A DNA stretch of 6,259 bases, taken from Bifidobacteriaceae bacterium. GTDB lineage: Bacteria; Actinomycetota; Actinomycetes; Actinomycetales; WQXJ01. The position numbers and the translations under genes were made by a program. The stretch is from positions 1 through 6,259 of the forward strand of contig JAISTN010000001.1 in NCBI GenBank assembly GCA_031272565.1, written 5' to 3'. Position 1 is the stretch's first letter. The number at the start of each line of letters is the position of its first letter. The notes beneath the pieces are model-generated. The model saw nothing but the letters and a program-made list of their open reading frames with translations. It had not been told where the DNA came from and did not search any database. Below, one piece after another: positions 1-5,446 of the stretch.

Positions 1-1
1 G

Positions 2-619
2 ACGGTCGAAATGATGGGCCCGCTGGTGCTTTCGGTCATCTTGTCTAAGCGCTGGCAGGGCTGGCTGTGGGCGGCGCTGGCGGCTGGCGGTGTGGCGCTG
101 ATCAGTGGGGTTGATGTCCAGGACATGAACCTGGTGGGCACCGCCCTGGCGCTGGCGGCCGGAGCGGCCTGGGCCTGCTACATTCTGTGCACCCGGTGGG
201 TGGGGGCCAGTTTCAAGTCCGCCGATGGCCTGGCGCTGGGCATGGCGGTGTCCGCCCTGTTGGCGGTGCCGCGCGGTGTGGCCGATCTGGCCGGCCGGCC
301 CTGGACCCCGGCCATCTTGGGTTGGGGCCTGCTGGTGGCCTGCCTGGCCACGGCGATTCCTTACGGGTTGGAGATGGCAGCGCTGCGGTCCTTGCCGGCG
401 GCGGTCTTTGCCGTCATGACCTCGGTGGCGCCGGCCACGGCGGCGCTGGCCGGCTGGCTGATCGCTGGGCAGGCCCTGACCGGCTGGGTGGTGGGTGGCA
501 TGGCGTTGGTGGCGGCGGCCTCCGCCGGGGCGGCCCTGTCGGAGCCCTCGGTGCGCCACGGTACGCGGGTGCCCCGGCCGGGGGGTTCGGGGCCCGATGA
601 CGTAGGGTTGGGCGAGTGA
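2..619 (+). CDS. EamA/RhtA-family transporter, 5'-truncated by window edge
   Basis: This is the C-terminal 205 codons of a drug/metabolite-transporter superfamily permease in the inner membrane. RhtA-like members export amino acids such as threonine and homoserine; the substrate here is unknown. The frame is open from base 2, and the residues before the first ATG (TVEMMGPLVLS) match the conserved 'E..GPL' region of RhtA proteins, so the gene begins before the window. Hydrophobic segments can be picked out near residues 22-36, 46-63, 76-90, 104-120, 133-154 and 160-178, consistent with the second half of a 10-TM protein. The stretch IPYGLEMAALRSLP (about 119-132), followed by a T-S-V-A-P-A-T-A-A-L-A-G run, is the signature of the second EamA repeat. 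The last ~25 residues are polar and probably cytoplasmic. Its stop overlaps the GTG start of tsaB, so the two are probably co-transcribed. Family call is firm; substrate is not. Confidence 0.85.
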   Translation, partial: TVEMMGPLVLSVILSKRWQGWLWAALAAGGVALISGVDVQDMNLVGTALALAAGAAWACYILCTRWVGASFKSADGLALGMAVSALLAVPRGVADLAGRPWTPAILGWGLLVACLATAIPYGLEMAALRSLPAAVFAVMTSVAPATAALAGWLIAGQALTGWVVGGMALVAAASAGAALSEPSVRHGTRVPRPGGSGPDDVGLGE

Positions 620-1323
620 ACGCAATGCCGGGCCCGGTCTTGGGGCTGAGTACCTCCGGGGTGGCGGCCGTGGGGTTGTGGCTGCCCGGTGGGGAGCCGG
701 TCCGGGCGGCCAGCGTCGCGCCGCGGGCCCACACCGAAGAACTGACGCCGCTGGTGGCGCGGGTGCTGGATCAGGCTGGCTTGGCGCCGCGCGACCTGGC
801 CGGGATTGGCGTGGGTACCGGCCCTGCCCCCTATACCGGTCTGCGCATCGGGTTGGTGACGGCGCGTGCCTTGGGGTTTGCGTTGGCTGTACCGGTGTGG
901 GGGGTCAGCGATCTGGACGGACTGGCGGTCGCCGCTGCCCGCGGCCTGGGCCTGGCACCGGGAAGCTGCCTGGGCGTGGTGACCGACGCCAAACGGCGGG
1001 AGGTCTACTGGGCGGTCTACCGGGTCGACCCGGTGGCGCCTGGTGGTGTGGCCCTGGCGGCCGGCCCGGCGGTGGGGGCGCCGGCGGCGGTGGCCAGCGA
1101 ACTGGCGGGCCACGGCGTCGCGGCAACCGTGGGTGCCGGGGCGGCGCTCTATTCTGAGCAGTTCGAGGCGGCCCCCGGCGGCCCGCAGGCGGTCGATCCG
1201 GTGCTCTTGGCCGAGCTGGCTTGGCAGCGGGCTCAGGCCGGCCTGCCGGTGAGCACCGAACCACTCTACCTGCGCCGGCCCGATGTCGCTGCCCCTACGC
1301 CCCGAAAGCGGGCTACCACATGA
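616..1323 (+). CDS. tsaB: tRNA t6A synthesis protein TsaB
   Basis: TsaB is the non-catalytic ASKHA-fold partner that dimerises with TsaD and, with TsaE, supports transfer of threonylcarbamoyl to A37 of ANN-decoding tRNAs in the cytoplasm. Evidence is the N-terminal strand VLGLSTSG (residues 8-15), the 'HTEEL.P' motif (39-45), the family hallmark GTGPAPYTGLRIG (67-79), and VTDAKRREVYWAVY (122-135). At 235 aa it is about the usual size. The GTG start at 616 overlaps the upstream stop as GTGA and has an AGGG about 8 nt upstream; ATG 625 (MPGPVLGLSTSG) is a good alternative that fits the family N-terminus. The aspartate usual in the first strand ('LALDTS') is serine here (S12), which is tolerable in a subunit that is not the catalyst. 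The 3' end overlaps rimI by 4 nt (ATGA). No TsaE gene is visible in the window. Confidence 0.93.
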   Translation: MNAMPGPVLGLSTSGVAAVGLWLPGGEPVRAASVAPRAHTEELTPLVARVLDQAGLAPRDLAGIGVGTGPAPYTGLRIGLVTARALGFALAVPVWGVSDLDGLAVAAARGLGLAPGSCLGVVTDAKRREVYWAVYRVDPVAPGGVALAAGPAVGAPAAVASELAGHGVAATVGAGAALYSEQFEAAPGGPQAVDPVLLAELAWQRAQAGLPVSTEPLYLRRPDVAAPTPRKRATT

Positions 1324-1844
1324 AAGCGCAGGTGAGCGGCTTGGAGCCGAGCGGAACAGGTGAGCATGCTCCAGCCTTGAGACCCATGCTCAAGGCCGAC
1401 CTGCCGGCCATCGCGGAGCTTGAGAAGGTTTGCTTCGGGGCCGAGGCCTGGTCGCTGAGCATGCTCGCAGAAGAGTTGGACGGCATCGGGCGCACCTACG
1501 TGGTGGCGGCAGCGGAGGGTGTGGTGCTCGGCTACGGCGGGGTCTTTGTTGGCCCGGATTTTGCCGAGATCATGACCATCGCGGTGGACCCAGCCCAGCG
1601 GGGTCTGGGCTATGGGCGGCTCTTGATGGACCACCTGCTGGCCGTGGCCCGGGCCGGCGGCGCCAGCCACGTCTTCTTGGAGGTGGCCACCGACTTGGGT
1701 CCTGCCCGGGGCCTGTATGACTCGCTGGGGTTTGTCCCGCTGGGCATCCGCAAACGCTACTACCAGCCGTCTGGGCGCGATGCCATCATGATGCGGCTGA
1801 CGCTGGTTGGGCCGGGCCTGGTCTCAGACGTCCCAGAGGTCTAG
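1320..1844 (+). CDS. rimI: Ribosomal protein S18-alanine N-acetyltransferase RimI (GNAT)
   Basis: GNAT-fold acetyltransferase of 174 aa. RimI acetylates the N-terminal alanine of ribosomal protein S18, and related enzymes can act on other N-termini. The acetyl-CoA motif A is clear: IMTIAVDPAQRGLGYGRLLM (residues 84-103), with the R/Q-x-x-G-x-G loop at 94-99. Glutamate 121 in 'FLEV' and tyrosine 133 in 'LYDSLGF' sit where the proposed catalytic pair of RimI lies, and the tail RKRYYQPSGRDAIMMRL is the RimI ending. One oddity: the asparagine usual in 'TDNGPA' is leucine 126. The ATG at 1320 is chosen because it overlaps the tsaB stop as ATGA. It leaves about 20 residues before the domain (LRPMLKADLPAI), so a later start is possible; there is no strong ribosome site. 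The 3' end overlaps the convergent hydrolase gene by 21 bp. Confidence 0.88.
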   Translation: MKAQVSGLEPSGTGEHAPALRPMLKADLPAIAELEKVCFGAEAWSLSMLAEELDGIGRTYVVAAAEGVVLGYGGVFVGPDFAEIMTIAVDPAQRGLGYGRLLMDHLLAVARAGGASHVFLEVATDLGPARGLYDSLGFVPLGIRKRYYQPSGRDAIMMRLTLVGPGLVSDVPEV

Positions 1845-2525
1845 CAGGTAGGGATTGGTGGCCCGTTCGCGCGCCATGGTGGTAGCCGGGCCGTGACCCG
1901 GTAGCAGGGCGGCGGCATCGGGCAATGGCAGGACCTGGTCGCGCAGGGAGAGCCGCATGGCCGCTGGATTGCCGACCCGGAAGTCGGTCCGGCCAATCGA
2001 ACCAGCAAAGACGACATCGCCGGTAAAGACAGTGGGTGAAGCGGCGGCCAGGTCCAGGCAGAGCATGGTGCAGCCGGGGGTGTGGCCGGGGGCGTGGCGG
2101 AGTTCAAACTGGAGATCCGCCACCTCCAGATGGCCCTGCCCGCTGGTGGGGTTGATGGTGTATTCGCGGACCTGGGCCGGTTCGGCCGGCGGCGGGCCGC
2201 CCAGCAGGTCGATCAGGGCGTCAAGTTCGGCGTTGACGGCGGCCTTGGGATCGGTCAGGAAGGGTCGGTCCGCGCCGTGGATCCAGAGCGGTACGCCGTA
2301 GCTGCCGGCCAGGGCGGCGGCATCGGCGACGTGGTCGATGTGCCCGTGGGTGGCCAGCACCGCCACCGGGGTCCGCCGGGCCTGGGCGAGTGCCTGGTGG
2401 CAGGGCTGGGCGGATTCCATACCCGGGTCGATGATGACGCAGGGCCCGCCGGAGGTGTCGTCGCCCGGACCCACCAGGTAACAGTTGGCCTGGAACAAGC
2501 TGGTGGCAAAACCGGTCAGGTACAC
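1824..2525 (-). CDS. MBL-fold metallo-hydrolase, glyoxalase II/YcbL-like
   Basis: Cytoplasmic metallo-beta-lactamase-fold hydrolase of 233 aa, without a signal peptide. All metal ligands of the glyoxalase II-type group are present: THGHIDH (H60, H62, D64, H65), H148 in HAPGHTPG, D170 in VFTGDVVFAGSIGRTDF, and H211 in LPGHGPATTM. The C-terminal 'TNPYL' ending is typical of the short YcbL-like branch, which lacks the full C-terminal domain of true glyoxalase II. The real substrate is not readable; a thioester such as S-lactoylglutathione is possible, but actinobacteria usually use other thiols. The start is GTG (TAC CTG ACC GGT follows), with an AGG about 8 nt upstream that partly overlaps the stop of the preceding PIN gene. 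It lies 9 nt downstream of that gene on the same strand, so it probably shares the toxin-antitoxin transcript. It ends tail-to-tail inside rimI. Confidence 0.88.
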   Translation of the reverse strand: MYLTGFATSLFQANCYLVGPGDDTSGGPCVIIDPGMESAQPCHQALAQARRTPVAVLATHGHIDHVADAAALAGSYGVPLWIHGADRPFLTDPKAAVNAELDALIDLLGGPPPAEPAQVREYTINPTSGQGHLEVADLQFELRHAPGHTPGCTMLCLDLAAASPTVFTGDVVFAGSIGRTDFRVGNPAAMRLSLRDQVLPLPDAAALLPGHGPATTMARERATNPYLLDLWDV

Positions 2526-2534
2526 GCCCCCAGC

Positions 2535-2939
2535 CTAGCCATCTTGTTGGCCCAGTCCGCCTAGGAAGCCGGCCGGGCCGATGGCGCTTGGTACACCCGG
2601 GAAATGCTTGGTGTTGCCCGTCACAAGTGTGGCGCCGGCCGTCACGGCCACCGCCGCAAAGGGGGCGTCATCCGGATCAGCTACCAGGCCGTCCATGGGC
2701 TGGGTGATAACGGGCAGGCCGTGGGTCTCGATGTCCTGGACCAGTTGGTTCGTCATGTGGGGGTCAAGGTTGAACTTGGGGCGGCTCAGGACCGCGCGGT
2801 ATTCGGCGATGATACTGCGGTTGTGGCAGGGCAGCAGGTCCCCTTGCAGTACGAGGGCGAGGACGCGGGCCGGGGCACCAGTGGGTGATAGGAGGGCCGA
2901 GACCAGGATGTTGGTGTCCAGTACAACCTTGACTGGCAT
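2535..2939 (-). CDS. PIN-domain toxin, COG1569-type (TA module 1)
   Basis: Small PIN-fold protein of 134 aa, annotated in many genomes as 'putative toxin-antitoxin system toxin component, PIN family'. It is expected to be a Mg2+/Mn2+-dependent ribonuclease; its RNA target is unknown. Visible motifs are VVLDTNILVSALL (D8, N10), the second acidic residue in IIAEYRAVLSRPKF (E46), the cluster VADPDDAPF (D88, D90, D91), and VTGNTKHFPG (107-115), where this subfamily commonly has TGN rather than TGD. The frame is open farther upstream to 2999, but that extension would run through the antitoxin gene and lacks PIN sequence. ATG 2939, 4 nt after the antitoxin stop and just behind a GAGG, gives the canonical N-terminus. 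It is followed 9 nt later by the MBL hydrolase gene. Family firm, toxicity inferred. Confidence 0.88.
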   Translation of the reverse strand: MPVKVVLDTNILVSALLSPTGAPARVLALVLQGDLLPCHNRSIIAEYRAVLSRPKFNLDPHMTNQLVQDIETHGLPVITQPMDGLVADPDDAPFAAVAVTAGATLVTGNTKHFPGVPSAIGPAGFLGGLGQQDG

Positions 2940-2943
2940 GGCC

Positions 2944-3246
2944 TCAGGCCTGGGTTGACTGGGCGTGGCGCTCCTGGCGGGCCGCCGCGATTTCGGCATC
3001 GATTTCTGCCATGGTCAAGGTGTCGAGGCCGGCCGCGACAGAGGCGGCTTGCTGTTGGGCCACCAGCCTGATCAACTGGGCCCGCCGGACGGCCTGGGCC
3101 GTGGCGTCCAGGGTTTGGCCGTTGACCGAGACCATGAGTGCCTGGGGCCGGCCGTGGTTGGTGACCACCGTCATGCCGTCGCGCTCCAGGGCTTGCCAGA
3201 CTTGGCGGGGCGTGCTGCGCAGGTCTCTGACCGTCACGAACTCCAT
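2944..3246 (-). CDS. Phd/YefM-type antitoxin (TA module 1)
   Basis: A 100-residue protein whose first 45 residues (MEFVTVRDLRSTPRQVWQAL, then V-V-T-N-H-G-R-P-Q-A-L-M-V) match the N-terminal DNA-binding fold of Phd/YefM antitoxins. This subtype ('FVTVRDLR..P..VW') is the usual partner of COG1569 PIN toxins. The C-terminal half is helical and charged, rich in Q, A and E, as expected for a region that wraps the toxin. It should neutralise the PIN protein encoded 4 nt downstream and, by family analogy, repress its own promoter. The ATG at 3246 has an AAGG about 5 nt upstream (reading minus). The gene is divergent from tsaD, and the ~100 bp between them must serve both directions. Confidence 0.85.
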   Translation of the reverse strand: MEFVTVRDLRSTPRQVWQALERDGMTVVTNHGRPQALMVSVNGQTLDATAQAVRRAQLIRLVAQQQAASVAAGLDTLTMAEIDAEIAAARQERHAQSTQA

Positions 3247-3346
3247 GGCTACCTTCTAGGCTGTCTTGTCACTCAGTAGTAGGTCTAGTTTAGCCGACAT
3301 TCGTGGCTCTATGTGTCACTCAAATGTGTCCGGAGAGGTGGTTCAG
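3247..3346. promoter_or_regulatory. Divergent intergenic region, TA module 1 / tsaD
   Basis: About 100 bp separate the antitoxin ATG (minus) from tsaD (plus), so both upstream promoters should lie here, unless tsaD starts further left. It is more A/T rich than its surroundings. A 9-bp direct repeat TGTCACTCA occurs at 3267-3275 and 3314-3322, 47 bp apart, and could be an operator. On the minus strand TAAACT (3292-3287) is a possible -10 for the antitoxin, about 40 nt upstream of its ATG, but without a good -35. On the plus strand TAGTTT (3286-3291) resembles a -10 and TTGTCA (3266-3271) a -35, but the spacing of 14 bp is too short to call a promoter with confidence. Confidence 0.4.
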
Positions 3347-4417
3347 GTGGGGGGCGTTACCCTTGGGGGCGTGTTAGCTGATGGGGGCCCACTGGTGCTG
3401 GGCATCGAGACGTCCTGCGATGAGACGGGCGTAGCCCTGGCCCGCGGTTTCGACCTGTTGTTGGACACGGTCGCCTCATCGATGGATGAGCACGCCCGGT
3501 TTGGTGGGATTGTGCCGGAGGTGGCCTCGCGGGCACACCTGGAGGCCATGATCCCCGCGTTGCGGGCCACCCTGGATGGCACCGGAGTGGCGTTGGCACA
3601 GGTGGACGCCGTGGCTGTGACGGCCGGGCCCGGGTTGATCGGGTCGCTGGCCGTGGGCTTGAGCGCCGCCAAGGCCCTGGCCTTGGCCCTGGACAAGCCG
3701 CTCTATGGGGTCAACCACGTGGTGGGTCACGCCCTAGTGGACCAGTTGGTAGAGGGGGCGTTTGCGGGGCCGGTGTTGGCACTGGTGGTGTCCGGTGGGC
3801 ATTCGTCGCTGTTGGTGATTGACGGCGCTGCGATCACCGAACTGGGGCAGACGCTCGATGACGCCGCGGGGGAGGCCTTTGACAAGATCGGCCGGATTCT
3901 GGGGCTACCGTACCCCGGCGGGCCGCACATCGACCGGTTGGCCCGGGCTGGCAACCCGAAGGCGATTGCCTTCCCGCGGGCGCTGACCCGGCGCCAGGAC
4001 CTGGAGAAACACCCCTATGACTTCAGTTTCAGCGGGCTGAAGACGGCCGCCGCGCGCTGGATTGAGGCGGCCGAGGACCGCGGCGAGGCGGTGCCCCTTG
4101 AGGACTTCGCGGCCTCTTTCAGCGAGGCGGTCGCGGACGTGCTGGTGGCCAAGACCATTGCCGCCGCCCGGCACCTGGGGTTGGACACCGTGGTGATTGG
4201 CGGCGGCTTCAGCGCCAACTCGCAGCTCCGGGACAAGGCGGCGGCCAGGTTCGCCGAGGCCGGCCTGCGGCTGCGCATCCCGCCGCTCAAGTACTGCACC
4301 GACAACGGCGCCATGATCGCCGCCGCCGGCGTCCACGCCATGATCCACGGCCTGCCGCCCAGCGCCTTAACCATCGGCGCCGACTCCTCCATGCCCCTGA
4401 CCCAACTGGTGATGTAA
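3347..4417 (+). CDS. tsaD: tRNA N6-adenosine threonylcarbamoyltransferase TsaD
   Basis: Catalytic subunit of t6A37 synthesis: it transfers threonylcarbamoyl from TC-AMP to A37 of tRNAs that read ANN codons, working in the cytoplasm with TsaB and TsaE. The protein is complete at 356 aa from this start. Seen motifs: [15 protein letters not shown] (17-31), [13 protein letters not shown] (56-68), the metal-binding pair H124 and H128 in [21 protein letters not shown] (147-158), [20 protein letters not shown] (171-190), [13 protein letters not shown] (224-236), [13 protein letters not shown] (282-294) and the third metal ligand D319 in [11 protein letters not shown] 3347 is chosen for a GGAGAGG at 3332-3338; GTG 3371 (348 aa) matches the usual family N-terminus equally well, and ATG 3311 is in frame. 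It is separated from tsaB-rimI by an inverted toxin-antitoxin/hydrolase block, so it needs its own promoter. Confidence 0.95.
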   Translation: MGGVTLGGVLADGGPLVLGIETSCDETGVALARGFDLLLDTVASSMDEHARFGGIVPEVASRAHLEAMIPALRATLDGTGVALAQVDAVAVTAGPGLIGSLAVGLSAAKALALALDKPLYGVNHVVGHALVDQLVEGAFAGPVLALVVSGGHSSLLVIDGAAITELGQTLDDAAGEAFDKIGRILGLPYPGGPHIDRLARAGNPKAIAFPRALTRRQDLEKHPYDFSFSGLKTAAARWIEAAEDRGEAVPLEDFAASFSEAVADVLVAKTIAAARHLGLDTVVIGGGFSANSQLRDKAAARFAEAGLRLRIPPLKYCTDNGAMIAAAGVHAMIHGLPPSALTIGADSSMPLTQLVM

Positions 4418-4434
4418 GGCCGGCCACCCCCGCG

Positions 4435-4447
4435 CGCCGGTCCGGCG
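4435..4447 (+). terminator. Possible weak terminator hairpin after tsaD
   Basis: CGCCGG-T-CCGGCG is a perfect inverted repeat just after the tsaD stop; folded as RNA it gives a 5-bp GC stem with a 3-nt loop. There is no following U-run, so factor-independent termination is uncertain. It lies between tsaD and the promoter of the next toxin-antitoxin pair. Confidence 0.25.
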
Positions 4448-4453
4448 GCACAC

Positions 4454-4482
4454 TGCAGATTGCTGGTCTGGTTTAGTAGACT
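4454..4482 (+). promoter_or_regulatory. Promoter of TA module 2, probably leaderless
   Basis: TAGACT at 4477-4482 fits a TAnnnT -10 box, with a weak -35 (TGCAGA, 4454-4459) at a 17-bp spacing. Counting 7 nt on from the last base of the box puts transcription start at the A of the antitoxin ATG (4489). The only Shine-Dalgarno-like string, AGGA (4483-4486), is 2 nt from the ATG and would not be transcribed. A small inverted repeat TAGT-AG-ACTA (4474-4483) lies over the -10 and is a plausible antitoxin binding site. Confidence 0.45.
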
Positions 4483-4488
4483 AGGACC

Positions 4489-4713
4489 ATGTCGCATCAG
4501 GTGAATGTGCAGGAGGCCAAGGCGTCGCTGTCCCGGTTGCTGGTGGAGGCCGAACAGGGCACGGAAGTGCTGATCGCCCGTCGGGGCCAGCCGGTGGTCA
4601 AGTTGACACCGCTGCCGGACCGTACCCGGCGCGTCTTGGGCTTCATACCCGGGGAAGTGGAGCACGAGGTCCTGGCGCCGGTGGCCTCCAGCGAATTGGA
4701 AGCCTGGGGCTGA
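4489..4713 (+). CDS. Phd-type antitoxin (TA module 2)
   Basis: A 74-residue Phd/YefM-family antitoxin. The N-terminal part reads VNVQEAKASLSRLLVEAEQG (5-24), then EVLIARRGQPVVKLTPL (26-42), the classic two-part Phd DNA-binding and dimerisation fold. After a basic linker (RTRRVLGF), the C-terminal end E-V-L-A-P-V-A-S-S-E-L-E-A-W-G is the short toxin-binding tail found in Phd proteins paired with COG3744-type VapC. It should neutralise the toxin encoded immediately downstream and autorepress the operon, as the family does. The stop and the toxin start share one base (TGATG), implying translational coupling. ATG 4489 is the natural start and appears to be at the 5' end of the mRNA. Confidence 0.9.
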   Translation: MSHQVNVQEAKASLSRLLVEAEQGTEVLIARRGQPVVKLTPLPDRTRRVLGFIPGEVEHEVLAPVASSELEAWG

Positions 4714-5105
4714 TGGCGCGCCTGATTCTGGACACCAACGCCTTCCTGTGGGCCGTCCGGCAACCGGCCAAGCTGTCAGCCAAGGCCAGGGAAACCATCG
4801 CCGACCGCGCCAACCAACTGTTGGTGCCGGCCTGTGTGCCCTGGGAGCTGGCCATCAAGCACCGCTTGGGCAAACTGCCCGCCGCCGCCCCGGTCATCAC
4901 CGACTACGCCGCCACACTGGTCCGGTTGGGTGCCTCAAGTCTGTCGATCAGCCACCAGCACACCCTGCTGGCCGGGCAGTTGCAATGGGACCACGCGGAC
5001 CCGTTTGACCGGCTCCTCGCGGCCGTGGCCGTGACTGAAGGGGCCCCGCTAGTCAGCGCCGATGCCGTGTTCGCCAAGGCCCCGGGCGTCACCTGGCTCT
5101 GGTAG
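4713..5105 (+). CDS. vapC: VapC-type PIN-domain toxin (TA module 2)
   Basis: A 130-residue VapC of the COG3744 kind, predicted to be a metal-dependent ribonuclease that stops translation by cutting a structured RNA; the target cannot be read from sequence. The four PIN acidic positions are in place: D7 in LILDTNAFLWAV, E45 in PWELAIKHRLGKL, D96 and D99 in HADPFDRLLAA, and D117 in LVSADAVF. 'WELAIK.RLGKL' and 'DPFDR' are diagnostic of this subfamily. All catalytic positions are intact, so the toxin is probably active and held by the Phd antitoxin just upstream, with which its start overlaps by one base. A GGAAG about 10 nt upstream may serve as ribosome site, but coupling probably dominates. 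Confidence 0.92.
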   Translation: MARLILDTNAFLWAVRQPAKLSAKARETIADRANQLLVPACVPWELAIKHRLGKLPAAAPVITDYAATLVRLGASSLSISHQHTLLAGQLQWDHADPFDRLLAAVAVTEGAPLVSADAVFAKAPGVTWLW

Positions 5106-5117
5106 GCCGGGTCGCCA

Positions 5118-5152
5118 CCGCCTCGTTTAGTGAGGTGGGGCCCGTTGCGGGC
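5118..5152 (+). terminator. Two adjacent hairpins after TA module 2
   Basis: Two stem-loops lie back to back. The first pairs CCGCCTC (5118-5124) with GAGGTGG (5132-5138), a 7-bp stem with one G-U pair and a 7-nt loop. The second pairs GCCCG (5140-5144) with CGGGC (5148-5152) around TTG. They begin 12 nt after the toxin stop and end before the next promoter, the right place for a terminator, but no U-run follows. Confidence 0.35.
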
Positions 5153-5155
5153 AGT

Positions 5156-5184
5156 CTGGCATATAGGCATATAGCTAGTATGAT
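5156..5184 (+). promoter_or_regulatory. Promoter of TA module 3, probably leaderless
   Basis: CTGGCA (5156-5161, four of six to the -35 consensus) is followed after exactly 17 bp by TATGAT (5179-5184, five of six to the -10 consensus). The predicted transcription start is 5191, one base before the ATG at 5192 of the ribbon-helix-helix antitoxin, leaving no room for a ribosome binding site. The region is strikingly A/T rich against a G/C-rich background. This is the best-supported promoter in the window. Confidence 0.6.
5159..5174 (+). repeat. Tandem 8-bp repeat GCATATAG, likely antitoxin operator
   Basis: Two perfect head-to-tail copies of GCATATAG lie over the end of the -35 box and in the spacer of the module 3 promoter. 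Ribbon-helix-helix antitoxins bind short repeated sites next to their own promoters, usually as paired dimers, so this is a natural candidate operator. The core ATAT is itself palindromic. Confidence 0.5.
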
Positions 5185-5191
5185 GTTATGT

Positions 5192-5446
5192 ATGCGCACC
5201 ACGTTGATGATCGATGACGACCTGTACCGGGAGGTCAAGGTGATGGCCGCCAAGGCGGGCCGGACGGTGGGCTCGTTGGTGGAGGAGGCCCTGGCGGACA
5301 TGCTGGCCAAGTATCAAGAGCACCACGTGACGCCCAAGGCGCCGTTCCGGATCAGGGAGTTTCAGCCCACGGTGCCGGGCACCCTGCCGGGCGTTGACTT
5401 GACCTGCAACGCCCTGCTGGAGGACATCATGGATGGCCTGGCATGA
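5192..5446 (+). CDS. Ribbon-helix-helix antitoxin (TA module 3)
   Basis: An 84-residue protein whose first ~40 residues form a ribbon-helix-helix DNA-binding domain: strand MRTTLMIDDD, helix LYREVKVMAAKAG, turn RTVG, helix SLVEEALADMLAKY. The remainder is a proline-containing, less structured tail (PFRIREF...PGTLPGVDL...) of the kind that occupies the toxin's active-site groove. It is a CopG/VapB-like antitoxin expected to neutralise the downstream PIN toxin and repress its own operon. In-frame ATGs also exist at 5180 and 5183, but they overlap the -10 box (TATGAT), and the strand motif normally starts at MRTTL, so ATG 5192 is preferred. The stop overlaps the toxin ATG by 4 nt (ATGA). Confidence 0.9.
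   Translation: MRTTLMIDDDLYREVKVMAAKAGRTVGSLVEEALADMLAKYQEHHVTPKAPFRIREFQPTVPGTLPGVDLTCNALLEDIMDGLA

Noticed and set aside
361..1113. Long open frame on the minus strand opposite the exporter and tsaB
   Set aside because: Its translation is rich in R, P, G and H with no domain, as expected for the antisense of G/C-rich genes; the plus strand carries recognisable proteins.
1221..1319. Upstream extension of the rimI frame
   Set aside because: It lies entirely within tsaB and adds residues foreign to RimI; ATG 1320 forms the usual 4-nt overlap.
2940..2999. Upstream extension of the module 1 PIN toxin frame
   Set aside because: It would overlap the antitoxin gene and adds basic residues without PIN character; ATG 2939 gives the canonical N-terminus.
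4015..4665. Long minus-strand open frame opposite tsaD and the module 2 antitoxin
   Set aside because: Low-complexity composition and no motif; it is a shadow of well-supported plus-strand genes.
3287..5130. Hexamer GTTTAG found near all three TA modules (3288-3293, 4471-4476, 5125-5130)
   Set aside because: Orientation and distance to the starts differ between modules, and the third copy lies in a hairpin loop, so a common operator is not supported.
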